DNA from: Hydrocarboniphaga daqingensis
Lineage (GTDB): Bacteria > Pseudomonadota > Gammaproteobacteria > Nevskiales > Nevskiaceae
Assembly (NCBI RefSeq): GCF_900129825.1
Contig: NZ_FQWZ01000004.1
Span: 317,354 to 381,353 of the forward strand
Reading direction: 5' to 3'
Length of the DNA: 64,000 nt
Made by a program: the position numbers and the translations under genes. Within the stretch, counting starts at the first letter, position 1, and every line of letters starts with the position of its first letter. The notes below the pieces were generated by a model that saw only the letters and a program-made list of their open reading frames with translations, was not told where the DNA came from and made no database searches. This document shows positions 47,642 through 56,899 of this stretch, in pieces.

Positions 47642-48088
47642 CGTCGGTGCAGCGCAACAAGTTTCATGCCGTCAATAACCGGCAGTAAATCGCCGACGAA
47701 TCAGCACGATAGGCTTTGGCGTCCATTTGGCGCCGATTGGCATCGACGCAATTTGCCGGGCTCGCCGGTCGCCGGATTGCAGCTTGCAAAGCGTCGTCGT
47801 GACCACGGAGGTGTCCGCCCACTGTCCGCGGACAGTGGGCGGACGCCGTCGCCGGCGGCAGCGGACAGGCGATGTCGGCGGTCGGCAACGCGCGGCGTGT
47901 CGGCGGTCGTACCGATCGCCATCGACTCGGCGCGAATGGGGCGATCTTCGGCCGGGGTTTCACTCTTGCCGCACCGGCTGCATTGTGCATCCTGAGCCAC
48001 CGTCAGCTGCGGGCGCACTTCGTGCCTGCGATGGGGCTTGCGGCCCGCGTGCGCGGTGCCGTGCCGAACCAACCGTTAGGGAGTAGCG
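47642..48088. other. Non-coding interval upstream of the TldD gene
   Basis: About 450 bp with no convincing gene on either strand; the long frames that cross it have no recognisable content. It holds a perfect 32-bp palindrome (separate entry), a loose GCGGACAG half-copy near 47862 and presumably the promoter of the TldD operon. The leader before the start shows GTTAGGGAGTAG as a ribosome binding site. Confidence 0.6.
47813..47844. repeat. Perfect 32-bp palindrome
   Basis: The half GTCCGCCCACTGTCCG is followed directly by its exact reverse complement, with no spacer; flanking bases do not extend the symmetry. It lies 244 bp upstream of the TldD start. It may bind a dimeric regulator (it contains nested TGTCCG-CGGACA) or form a cruciform. 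No T-run follows, so it is not a classical terminator. Confidence 0.75.
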
Positions 48089-49720
48089 ATGCTCAGACGC
48101 GAATTTCTGAAGATGAGTGGCGCCGGTGCGGGTGCCTTGATGCTGCCGATCTACGGCCGCGCCGTGGCCGCCGACGTGCTGGCGACGACGATGGACGTCG
48201 CCACCAAAAAGAAGATGGCCACCGTGGCGCTGAATGCGGCCACCAAGAATGGCGCCAGCTATTGCGATGTGCGCATCGGCCGCTACCTGCGCCAGTTCGT
48301 CATCACCCGTGAAGACCGTGTCGAGAACGTGGTCAACACCGAGTCGATGGGTACTGGCATCCGCGTGATCGTCAACGGCACCTGGGGCTTTGCGGCCACC
48401 AGCGATTTCAGCGAAGACGGCATCGCCAAGGCGGCCGTGCAGGCCACGCAGATCGCCAAGGCCAATTCCAAGTTCCAGACCGAGCCGGTGCAATTGGCGC
48501 CGGTCAAGGGCGTCGGCGACGTCAGCTGGAAGACGCCGATCGTCAAGAATTCGATGGAAGTCCCGCTGAAGGAGAAAGTCGATCTGCTGATGTCGGTCAA
48601 CGGCGCGGCGATGAAAGCCGGTGCCGACTACATCCGCTCGACGCTGTTCCTGGTCAACGAGCAGAAGTACTTCGCCAGCACCGACGGCTCGTACATCGAT
48701 CAGGACGTGCATCGGATCTGGGCGCCGATGGAAGTCACCGTGATCGACAAGGCCACCGGCAAGTTCCGCACGCGCGAAGAACTCGGTGGGCCACGCGGCA
48801 TGGGCTATGAGTATCTCGACACCCGCAGCAAGGGCATCGCGCTGCCGGGCGGCGCCGTGGTCTATGGCAGCGCCTACAACATGATCGACGACGCGGTCGC
48901 AGCCGCCAAGCAGGCGCGCAACAAGCTCAAGGCGCGCTCGGTCAAGCCGGGTCGCTACGACCTGGTGCTCGACCCGACGCATCTGTGGCTGACGATCCAC
49001 GAATCGGTCGGCCATCCGCTGGAGCTGGATCGCGTGCTGGGCTACGAGGCCAACTACGCCGGTACCAGCTTTGCGACGATCGACAAGTGGCAGAGCAAGA
49101 ACTTCAAGTACGGCAGCGACAAGGTCACGCTGTTCGCCGACAAGGTGCAGCCGACCACGCTCGGCGCGGTTGCCTACGACGACGAAGGCGTCAAGACCGG
49201 CCGCTGGGATCTGGTCAAGGACGGCGTGCTGGTCAACTACCAGGCGATCCGCGATCAGGCACATATCCTGGGCCTGAAGGAATCGCAGGGCTGCTGCTAT
49301 GCCGATTCCTGGTCCAACGTGCAGTTCCAGCGCATGGCCAACGTGTCGCTGGCGGCCGGCAAGACGCCGCTGTCGGTGGCCGACATGATCAAGAACGTCG
49401 AGAACGGCATCTACATCATCGGCGACGGCTCGTTCTCGATCGACCAGCAGCGCTACAACGCGCAGTTCGGTGGCCAGCTGTTCTACGAGATCAAGAACGG
49501 CCAGATCACCGAGCAGATCGAAGACGTGGCCTACCAGATCCGCACGCCGGAATTCTGGAACGCCTGCAGCGCCGTCTGTGACGAGCGCGATTACCGCTTC
49601 GGCGGCAGCTTCTTCGACGGCAAGGGCCAGCCCAGCCAGGTATCGGCGGTGTCGCACGGCTCGTCGACGGCGCGCTTCGACGGCATCAATGTCATCAATA
49701 CGGCTCGCAGCCTCGGCTAA
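48089..49720 (+). CDS. Tat-exported TldD-like metalloprotease subunit
   Basis: A 543-residue TldD/PmbA-family protein, longer than cytoplasmic TldD (about 480) by an N-terminal twin-arginine signal (RREFLKMSGAGAGALMLP). The zinc-binding/catalytic motif HESVGH is at 304-309, an HExxxH form typical of TldD. It probably cleaves unfolded peptides as a heterodimer with the next gene product, here in the periplasm. The partner starts 12 nt downstream. Family proteins also process peptide antibiotics (microcin B17), but no precursor gene is nearby. Confidence 0.88.
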   Translation: MLRREFLKMSGAGAGALMLPIYGRAVAADVLATTMDVATKKKMATVALNAATKNGASYCDVRIGRYLRQFVITREDRVENVVNTESMGTGIRVIVNGTWGFAATSDFSEDGIAKAAVQATQIAKANSKFQTEPVQLAPVKGVGDVSWKTPIVKNSMEVPLKEKVDLLMSVNGAAMKAGADYIRSTLFLVNEQKYFASTDGSYIDQDVHRIWAPMEVTVIDKATGKFRTREELGGPRGMGYEYLDTRSKGIALPGGAVVYGSAYNMIDDAVAAAKQARNKLKARSVKPGRYDLVLDPTHLWLTIHESVGHPLELDRVLGYEANYAGTSFATIDKWQSKNFKYGSDKVTLFADKVQPTTLGAVAYDDEGVKTGRWDLVKDGVLVNYQAIRDQAHILGLKESQGCCYADSWSNVQFQRMANVSLAAGKTPLSVADMIKNVENGIYIIGDGSFSIDQQRYNAQFGGQLFYEIKNGQITEQIEDVAYQIRTPEFWNACSAVCDERDYRFGGSFFDGKGQPSQVSAVSHGSSTARFDGINVINTARSLG

Positions 49721-49732
49721 GGAATCCCGCCC

Positions 49733-51067
49733 ATGACGATTTACACCGAGCAGGACGCCAAGACCCTGCTGCAGAAAGTGATCAAGCTGTCGAAGGCCGA
49801 CGAGTGCACGGCCACGATCGAAGGCTCGATCAACGGCAACATCCGCTTTGCCCGCAACAGCGTCAGCACCAGCGGCATCATCAGCAACGCCGAGCTGGCC
49901 GTGCAGGTCGCTTTCGGCAAGCGTGTCGGCATCGCCACGATCAACGAATTCGATGACGCCTCGCTGCTGCGCGTCGTGCAGCGTGCCGAAGAGTTGGCGC
50001 GGCTGGCACCGGAAAACCCGGAGTTCATGCCGGCCATCGCCAAGCAGACCTACAAGCCGACCGATACCTTCGTCGCCAGCACGGCGGCGATCACGCCCGA
50101 CTATCGCGCACAAGTCGCTGCGGATTGCATCGCGCCGTGCAAGGCCAACAAGCTGGTCGCGGCCGGCTTTCTGTCCGACGCGCATCGCTTTTCCGCGATC
50201 GCCAACAGCAAGGGCAATTTCGGCTACCAGCAGTCGACGGCGGCGGACTTTACTTGCACCGTGCGTACCGACGACGGTCGCGGCTCGGGCTGGGTTGCGC
50301 GCAACGTCGCCGACATCCGGGACTTCAGCGCCAAGAGCGACATCCAGATCGCAATGGACAAGGCCTCACGTTCGGCCGAAGCCAAGGCGCTGGAGCCCGG
50401 CAAGTACACGGTGATCATGGAACCGGCGGCCAGTGCCGGCCTGATCTCGTTCATGATGTTCGGCTTCGATGCGCGGCGCGCCGACGAAGGCCGCAGCTTT
50501 CTGACCAAGAAGGGCGGCGGCAACAAAGTCGGCGAGAAAGTGTTCGACGAGCGCGTCACGCTGTACGCCGACCCGGCAGCGCCCGGCGCGGCCGTGATGC
50601 CGTGGGATGAAGACGGCCTGCCGCGCGAGCGCACCAGCATCGTCAACAAGGGCGTCGTCGACTACCTGGCGTATTCGCGCTACTGGGCCAAGAAGCAGGG
50701 CAAAAAGGCCGTTGGCCAGCCGGGCAACTTGATCATGGTCGGCGGCGACAAGTCGACGATGGATCTGGTCAAGAGCACCAAGAAGGGCGTGCTGGTCACG
50801 CGCACCTGGTACATCCGCATGGTCGATCCGCAGACCGTTCTACTGACCGGCCTGACGCGCGACGGCACGTTCTACATCGAGAACGGCGAGATCAAGTATC
50901 CGATTAAGAATTTCCGGTTCAACGAATCGCCGGTGATCATGCTCAACAACGTCGACGAGATCGGCAAGCCGGAGCGTGTCGCCGACGACGAGTCGCCGTT
51001 CGTGATGATGATCCCGCCGATGAAGATCCGCGAGTTCACGTTCACGTCGCTGTCGGACGCGGTCTAG
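49733..51067 (+). CDS. PmbA/TldE-like partner subunit
   Basis: A 444-residue TldD/PmbA-family protein without the HExxxH motif, as expected for the non-catalytic subunit. Typical segments are NISFARNSVSTSG-like at the N-terminus (IRFARNSVSTSG), VIMEPAASAGLISF and the C-terminal NFRFNESPVIMLNNVDEIG. It has no signal peptide, so if it works with the Tat-exported TldD-like subunit it would need to be co-exported. It follows that gene after 12 nt. Confidence 0.88.
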   Translation: MTIYTEQDAKTLLQKVIKLSKADECTATIEGSINGNIRFARNSVSTSGIISNAELAVQVAFGKRVGIATINEFDDASLLRVVQRAEELARLAPENPEFMPAIAKQTYKPTDTFVASTAAITPDYRAQVAADCIAPCKANKLVAAGFLSDAHRFSAIANSKGNFGYQQSTAADFTCTVRTDDGRGSGWVARNVADIRDFSAKSDIQIAMDKASRSAEAKALEPGKYTVIMEPAASAGLISFMMFGFDARRADEGRSFLTKKGGGNKVGEKVFDERVTLYADPAAPGAAVMPWDEDGLPRERTSIVNKGVVDYLAYSRYWAKKQGKKAVGQPGNLIMVGGDKSTMDLVKSTKKGVLVTRTWYIRMVDPQTVLLTGLTRDGTFYIENGEIKYPIKNFRFNESPVIMLNNVDEIGKPERVADDESPFVMMIPPMKIREFTFTSLSDAV

Positions 51068-51123
51068 GCACCGTCGATGCCGCGCATTGGTTCCGATCGG
51101 GCGTCGATGGCGCCCCGCCTGCG

Positions 51124-51828
51124 ATGACCCGATCGGAGTTTCTGCGCGCGTCGCTGGCGGTAGCGGCAGGCTGGATGCTGCCGCTACCGCGCGCCGTCGC
51201 CGCCGGCCGCGCGGCCTACGATTTCTGGCTGACGCGGCTGATGTACGAGTCCGGCGACTGGGACGTCGACGCGCGGATGCCGTCGAACATCGCCGATGCG
51301 CTGCTGCAGTACACGACCTTGCGGGTCGACCCGGTCGAGCACGTGCTGCCGTTGTCGGACCGACGCATGCTGTCGGCGCCGTTCTGTTATCTGACGGGAC
51401 ACAAGCTGGTCGAGTTCAGCCCCGAGGAACGCGCCAATTTCAAAGCCTATGTCGACAACGGTGGCTTCGTACTGGTCGACGATTGCAACCACGACATCGA
51501 CGGGCTGTTCGCGCGCTCCTTCGAAGCTGAAGTCGCCACGATGTTCGGCGCCGAGGCCTTGCAGAAGCTGCCGGCCGATCATCCGATCTATCGCGCGTTC
51601 TTCAACTTCGACAAGCCGCCCGCCACCGGCTTCGAGCTCAACGGCTGGGGCGATGATCTGGTGCATGACTACTTGAAGGGCGTCAGCGTCAACGGCCGTC
51701 TCGGCCTGCTGTACAGCAACAAAGACTATGGCTGCGAATGGGACTTCGACTGGCGCAACAAGCGCTTCCAGGGCGAAGACGTGACCCGCTTCGCCGTCAA
51801 CATCGTCACTTACGCGCTCACCACCTGA
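51124..51828 (+). CDS. DUF4159 protein with Tat-like signal
   Basis: A 234-residue exported protein. The N-terminus TRSEFLRASLAVAAGWMLP resembles a twin-arginine signal but has Arg-Ser in place of Arg-Arg. The mature part is a DUF4159 domain (DFWLTRLMYESGDWDVD, GGFVLVDDCNHDIDGLF, YSNKDYGCEWDFDW), a glutamine-amidotransferase-like fold of unknown activity, common in MoxR/DUF58 operons. It starts 56 nt after the PmbA-like gene. Confidence 0.85.
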   Translation: MTRSEFLRASLAVAAGWMLPLPRAVAAGRAAYDFWLTRLMYESGDWDVDARMPSNIADALLQYTTLRVDPVEHVLPLSDRRMLSAPFCYLTGHKLVEFSPEERANFKAYVDNGGFVLVDDCNHDIDGLFARSFEAEVATMFGAEALQKLPADHPIYRAFFNFDKPPATGFELNGWGDDLVHDYLKGVSVNGRLGLLYSNKDYGCEWDFDWRNKRFQGEDVTRFAVNIVTYALTT

Positions 51829-51838
51829 GTCTGATGCC

Positions 51839-52837
<999 letters not shown>

Positions 52838-52875
52838 TTGCGAGGCGCGCCGATTCATAACGGTCCGAGCTGCGC

Positions 52876-53754
52876 ATGACGCCGCTGATTCCAGCTGATC
52901 TGATCGCGCGCCTGGCGAGCGTGCGGCTGTCGGCGCGGCTGGCGACCGGCCATGGCATCGGCGCGCATAGCAGCCGCGCGCGCGGCGCAGGCCTGGAGTT
53001 CGCGCAGTATCGGGGCTACGAACCCGGCGATGAGCCGCGCCGCGTCGACTGGAAGCTCTACGCACGATCCGACCGCTTCTTCGTTCGCGAGGCCGAGCGC
53101 GACAGCCCGCTGACGGTCTGGGTGTTGATCGATGCAAGCGCATCGATGGCACAGTCCGATGCCGCCACGCCCGAGCGCAGCCGCATCAGCGTGGCGAGGA
53201 CCATCGCCGCGTGTATCGCCGAGCTGGCGCTACGGCAGAACGATCGTATCGGCTTGATCGTGGCCGGCGGCGACGGATTGCAGGTGATCGATGCCGGCGG
53301 CGGTCGACGCCAGCGCGACCGGATCGACTTTGCACTGCGCCGGATCGAGCCGCGCGGCGTGTTTCCGGCAGCCGCCACGTTGCGTCCGGTCTGGGAAAAG
53401 ATCGCGGCGCCGCAGCGCGTCGTGTTGCTGTCCGACGGCTTCGACGACGGTGTCCTGCAGCTTGCCGCGCAGCTGTCGGCAGCGAATCGTGATCTGGTCT
53501 ATCTGCGGCTGCTGACTGTCGATGAGCGTGACTTCGCGATCGACGGCAGCCCCCGATTCTGCGATCCCGAGCAGCCGGCGCTGTCGCGTCGTGTCGATGC
53601 ACAAGCCGCGCGTAGCGGCTTTCTGCAGCGCTTTGGCGCCGCCCGGCTGGAGTTGCGCCAGCGACTCGCTCGCGCTGGCGTGCCGCTGCACGAACACGTG
53701 CTCGACGAGCCAATCGATGCGTTGTTGAAGCGGGCGCTGGCGGTGTCGGCATGA
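52876..53754 (+). CDS. DUF58 domain protein
   Basis: A 292-residue protein with the DUF58 signature (EFAQYRGYEPGDEPRRVDWKLYARSDRFFVRE) followed by a von Willebrand-like region with the metal-site motif DASASM. It is the usual MoxR partner. No membrane segment is visible. Its stop overlaps the next start by 4 nt. Confidence 0.9.
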   Translation: MTPLIPADLIARLASVRLSARLATGHGIGAHSSRARGAGLEFAQYRGYEPGDEPRRVDWKLYARSDRFFVREAERDSPLTVWVLIDASASMAQSDAATPERSRISVARTIAACIAELALRQNDRIGLIVAGGDGLQVIDAGGGRRQRDRIDFALRRIEPRGVFPAAATLRPVWEKIAAPQRVVLLSDGFDDGVLQLAAQLSAANRDLVYLRLLTVDERDFAIDGSPRFCDPEQPALSRRVDAQAARSGFLQRFGAARLELRQRLARAGVPLHEHVLDEPIDALLKRALAVSA

Positions 53755-54785
53755 TCGGCCTGCTGGCGCCGCTGGGGCTCGCTGCGCTGGCGGCGATGCT
53801 GGTGCCGCTGGTGATTCATTTGTTGCGCCGGCCCGAAGACCGCGTGCTGCCGTTTGCGGCCTGGCGCTATTTGCTCGAGCCGGCGCGCCCGCGCGAACGC
53901 TTGCGTCTGCGCCACTGGCTGCTGCTGGTATTGCGGCTGTTGCTGATCGCCGTTATTGCATTGCTGTTGTCGCAGCTGGTCTGGTATCGCGATGCCGAGC
54001 CGACGCCGGCCATGACCGTGGCTTGGCCCGGCGCGGCAGCCGATGCCGCGACGCCCTCGCTCGATCCTCGCGAGCCGGCCAGCGCGCTGCGACAGATCGA
54101 CGCCGAGCTGTCACCGGGAACGGCGCTGACGGTTCAGGTGCCTGAAGTGCTCGACGGTCTGGATGCCGAGCGGCTGCGGCTGAGCCGCGATGTCAGCTGG
54201 CAGATCCAAGCCGGTGGCGGCGCTGCCGCACCCGCCGCAGCGCTGCGCGTCGCCGTGCGCAGCGACGACGAGGCACAGCGCGCCACGGCGCAAGCGGTCA
54301 TCGACGCCTGGCGCAGTGCGGGTCGCGCCATCGTTGTCGACGTCGCGGACCTTAGCGCGCCGATCGCATCCGATAACGATCTGCTGTTCCAACTCGGTGG
54401 CGAGCTCGATGCAGCCAAACTCGGCTGGCTGCGACGCAGCGGCCGCGCCCTAGTCGCTGTACCGGACGATGCGACCGGTACGGCACTGAGCGCCGATGCC
54501 GCCGACGCTGTGCAGCGGCTCGGTTCGGGCCGCTGGTGGCGCTGGCCGGGGACGTTCGACGCGTCGCGTGATGCGGCGCTGCGCGATGCCACATTGCCGT
54601 CGCGGCTTGGCGCTGTGTTGTTGCCGGATCTCGCATTGCCGGCCTACGCCGCCAGTGTGGCGCCGCTGAATGGCGCGCGCGCCGGCCGCGCACCCGGTGA
54701 TCCGCTCGATCCCTTTCTGCTGCTGATCGCTGCCGCGCTGTTCGCTGCCGAACGCGCGCTGGCGGCTGGCCTGTCACGCCGATGA
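53751..54785 (+). CDS. BatA N-terminal-type membrane protein
   Basis: A 344-residue protein. It begins with the aerotolerance-regulator N-terminal domain (LLAPLGLAALAAMLVPLVIHLLRRPEDRVLPFAAWRYL) with two membrane segments, has a long periplasmic or cytosolic middle, and ends with a third hydrophobic segment (DPFLLLIAAALFAAERALAA). No von Willebrand metal site is seen. It overlaps both neighbours by 4 nt, so it belongs to the MoxR operon. Confidence 0.85.
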   Translation: MIGLLAPLGLAALAAMLVPLVIHLLRRPEDRVLPFAAWRYLLEPARPRERLRLRHWLLLVLRLLLIAVIALLLSQLVWYRDAEPTPAMTVAWPGAAADAATPSLDPREPASALRQIDAELSPGTALTVQVPEVLDGLDAERLRLSRDVSWQIQAGGGAAAPAAALRVAVRSDDEAQRATAQAVIDAWRSAGRAIVVDVADLSAPIASDNDLLFQLGGELDAAKLGWLRRSGRALVAVPDDATGTALSADAADAVQRLGSGRWWRWPGTFDASRDAALRDATLPSRLGAVLLPDLALPAYAASVAPLNGARAGRAPGDPLDPFLLLIAAALFAAERALAAGLSRR

Positions 54786-56899
54786 GTTCCGCACCGCTGC
54801 AAGCCGAACTGAATCGCGCGCTGCGCCGTGTGCGTTGGCGCGTCGTCGCCAGCTGGCTGCGGCAGTGGCTGCCGCTGCTGATCGCCAGCACGCTGATGGC
54901 GTGGCGACTGCATCACGTGATTGCGATCGTGTGGCTTGCCGCCGGCGCGCTGACGCTGCTGGCTGGCTGCGTTTGGCGCTTGCGGCACTACGACCGGCGC
55001 TGGCTGACGCGGCGCTTGAACGCGTTGCGGCCCGATCTCGACGACAGCGCCGAGCTGGTCTGGGATGCCGACGACGACCCCGACGACGGCCCGACGCTGC
55101 GTCGCTTGCAGGCGCACCGCGTTGTGCAGCGGCTTAGCTCGCAGCCGCTGCCGTCGCTGGCGCCACCGTGGCCGCGTCGGCGGCTGCTGATGGCAACCAG
55201 CATCGCGCTGCTGCTGACCGCGCTGTCGCTGAGCCTGCCGTATTGGTCTGCGCTGTGGTCAGCGTGCGAACGCACGTCGTCGTCATCGGCGGCCGCAATC
55301 GCGACGGTGGGCGGCATCGACGCGCGGATCACCGTGCAACCACCGGCTTATACCGGGCTTGACCCGCGTCGCGAGCGCACACTCGATTTGCGCGTACCCG
55401 AACGCAGCCAAGTGCAATGGAGCCTCGCGTTTGCGCGCGAGCCGGCATCGGCGGCGCTGGTGTTCGACGACGGCGGCCGTGTCCCGCTGACGCGCAGCGG
55501 TGGCCGTTGGAACGCAACGCGAACCGTCGAAGCGGCGATGCTGTACCGGATCGAGGCCCCCGGAGCGGACACCGACGACCTGAGTTATCGGCTCGACGTG
55601 ATCGTCGATCGCGCGCCCGATATCACCGTGCGCGCGCCGGAGCGGACACTGAGCGTGATCGACGCGGCGCAGCCGCAGTGGCAGCTGAGCTTCGAGGCGC
55701 GTGACGACTACGGTTTGGGCGATGCGGAGCTGTCGATCGCACTCGCGCAGGGATCGGGCGAGAGCATCGAAGTGACGCAGCGCAACGAGGCGATCATGGG
55801 CGACGGCAACGCGCGCGAGCGCCGCTACCAGCGCACGCTCGACCTCGCCGCGCTTGGCTTTGCCCAAGGCGATGACTTGATCGTGCGGCTCAGCGTCAGC
55901 GACCGTCGCGAGCCCGAGCCCAACCGCGCGCGCAGCGCCAGCTTCATCCTGCGCTGGCCGCCAGAGCCGAGCAGCGACAGCGCCGGCATGGACGGCTTGG
56001 TCAAGAAGACGATGCCGGCTTACTTTCGCAGTCAACGGCAGATCATCATCGACACCGAGGCGCTGATCGCCGCGCGCGGGCAACTCGACGCCGACGAGTT
56101 TGAACAACGCGCCAGCGCGATCGGCGTCGATCAGCGCTTGCTACGGCTGCGCTACGGCCAGTTCCTTGGCGAAGAAGCCGAAGGGGATGAGCCCGCGGCA
56201 CCGGGCGACAGCGAGCACCACGATGAGGATGCTGCGCCCGATGAGCCACCACCCGGCTCCAGTGATGCAGTGCTGCACGAATTCGGCCACACGCACGACA
56301 TCGAAGAAGCGGCGACGCTGCTCGACGATGCAACGCGGACGCTGCTGCGCGCCGCGCTCGGCGAGATGTGGAGTGCCGAAGGGCAGTTGCGCACCGCGCA
56401 ACCGGAAGCCGCGCTGCCGCATGAGTTGCGCGCGCTCGACGCGATCAAGCAGGTGCAGCAATCGACGCGAATCTATCTGGCGCGCGTCGGCCAGGACTTG
56501 CCGCCGGTGGACGAGACGCGGCGTCTGACGGGCGAGCGCGCGGGCTTGGTCGACCCGCCGCCGCCATCGCCGCTTGCGACGAGCCTGTCGGAGCCCGCGC
56601 GCGCCTGGCAGGCGCTGCAGCAGGGCGCGACGCCCGACATCGACGCGATCAAGGCCTGGGTTCGCGACCACGCTAACGCGGTGCCCGACCGGCTGACGCT
56701 GCTGCGCGACGTCGAGCGCGTCGGCCGCGATCCCCGCTGCCGCGATTGCCGTGACGCGCTGGCCGCGCAGCTGTGGCCGCTGCTGCCGCCCGCCGGCACC
56801 GCGCTGCAGCCGCGCGCGGCGCCGGACGCGCGCGCGGCCACGTATCTGCAAGCGCTGCCGGCTGCCGCATCCGCGCCGTTGCCGGGGGCCGCGCGATGA
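54782..56899 (+). CDS. DUF4175-like membrane protein
   Basis: A 705-residue protein with N-terminal membrane segments (about 28-65 as a pair, another near 133-155) and a large extracytoplasmic part. Residues about 470-500 are a run of Asp/Glu/Pro (EEAEGDEPAAPGDSEHHDED). The helical region after it is of the kind seen in DUF4175 proteins. The function is not known. Overlaps the previous and next genes by 4 nt. Confidence 0.75.
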   Translation: MSSAPLQAELNRALRRVRWRVVASWLRQWLPLLIASTLMAWRLHHVIAIVWLAAGALTLLAGCVWRLRHYDRRWLTRRLNALRPDLDDSAELVWDADDDPDDGPTLRRLQAHRVVQRLSSQPLPSLAPPWPRRRLLMATSIALLLTALSLSLPYWSALWSACERTSSSSAAAIATVGGIDARITVQPPAYTGLDPRRERTLDLRVPERSQVQWSLAFAREPASAALVFDDGGRVPLTRSGGRWNATRTVEAAMLYRIEAPGADTDDLSYRLDVIVDRAPDITVRAPERTLSVIDAAQPQWQLSFEARDDYGLGDAELSIALAQGSGESIEVTQRNEAIMGDGNARERRYQRTLDLAALGFAQGDDLIVRLSVSDRREPEPNRARSASFILRWPPEPSSDSAGMDGLVKKTMPAYFRSQRQIIIDTEALIAARGQLDADEFEQRASAIGVDQRLLRLRYGQFLGEEAEGDEPAAPGDSEHHDEDAAPDEPPPGSSDAVLHEFGHTHDIEEAATLLDDATRTLLRAALGEMWSAEGQLRTAQPEAALPHELRALDAIKQVQQSTRIYLARVGQDLPPVDETRRLTGERAGLVDPPPPSPLATSLSEPARAWQALQQGATPDIDAIKAWVRDHANAVPDRLTLLRDVERVGRDPRCRDCRDALAAQLWPLLPPAGTALQPRAAPDARAATYLQALPAAASAPLPGAAR

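Noticed and set aside
47716-47731. Sigma-54-like TTGGC-N7-TGGC pair near the 32-bp palindrome
   Set aside because: The -12 element lacks TTGC and no gene is suitably placed in that orientation.
47960-50185. 741-codon antisense frame across the TldD gene, and other long antisense frames such as 24985-27093 and 29182-31032
   Set aside because: They are antisense or out-of-frame to strong protein families in GC-rich DNA, with biased Arg/Ala/Gly composition and no domains.
51450-51457. TGTCGACA inside the DUF4159 gene
   Set aside because: A single copy inside a coding region, taken as chance. It shows that one copy of the 8-mer is weak evidence and only the cluster before fic is persuasive.
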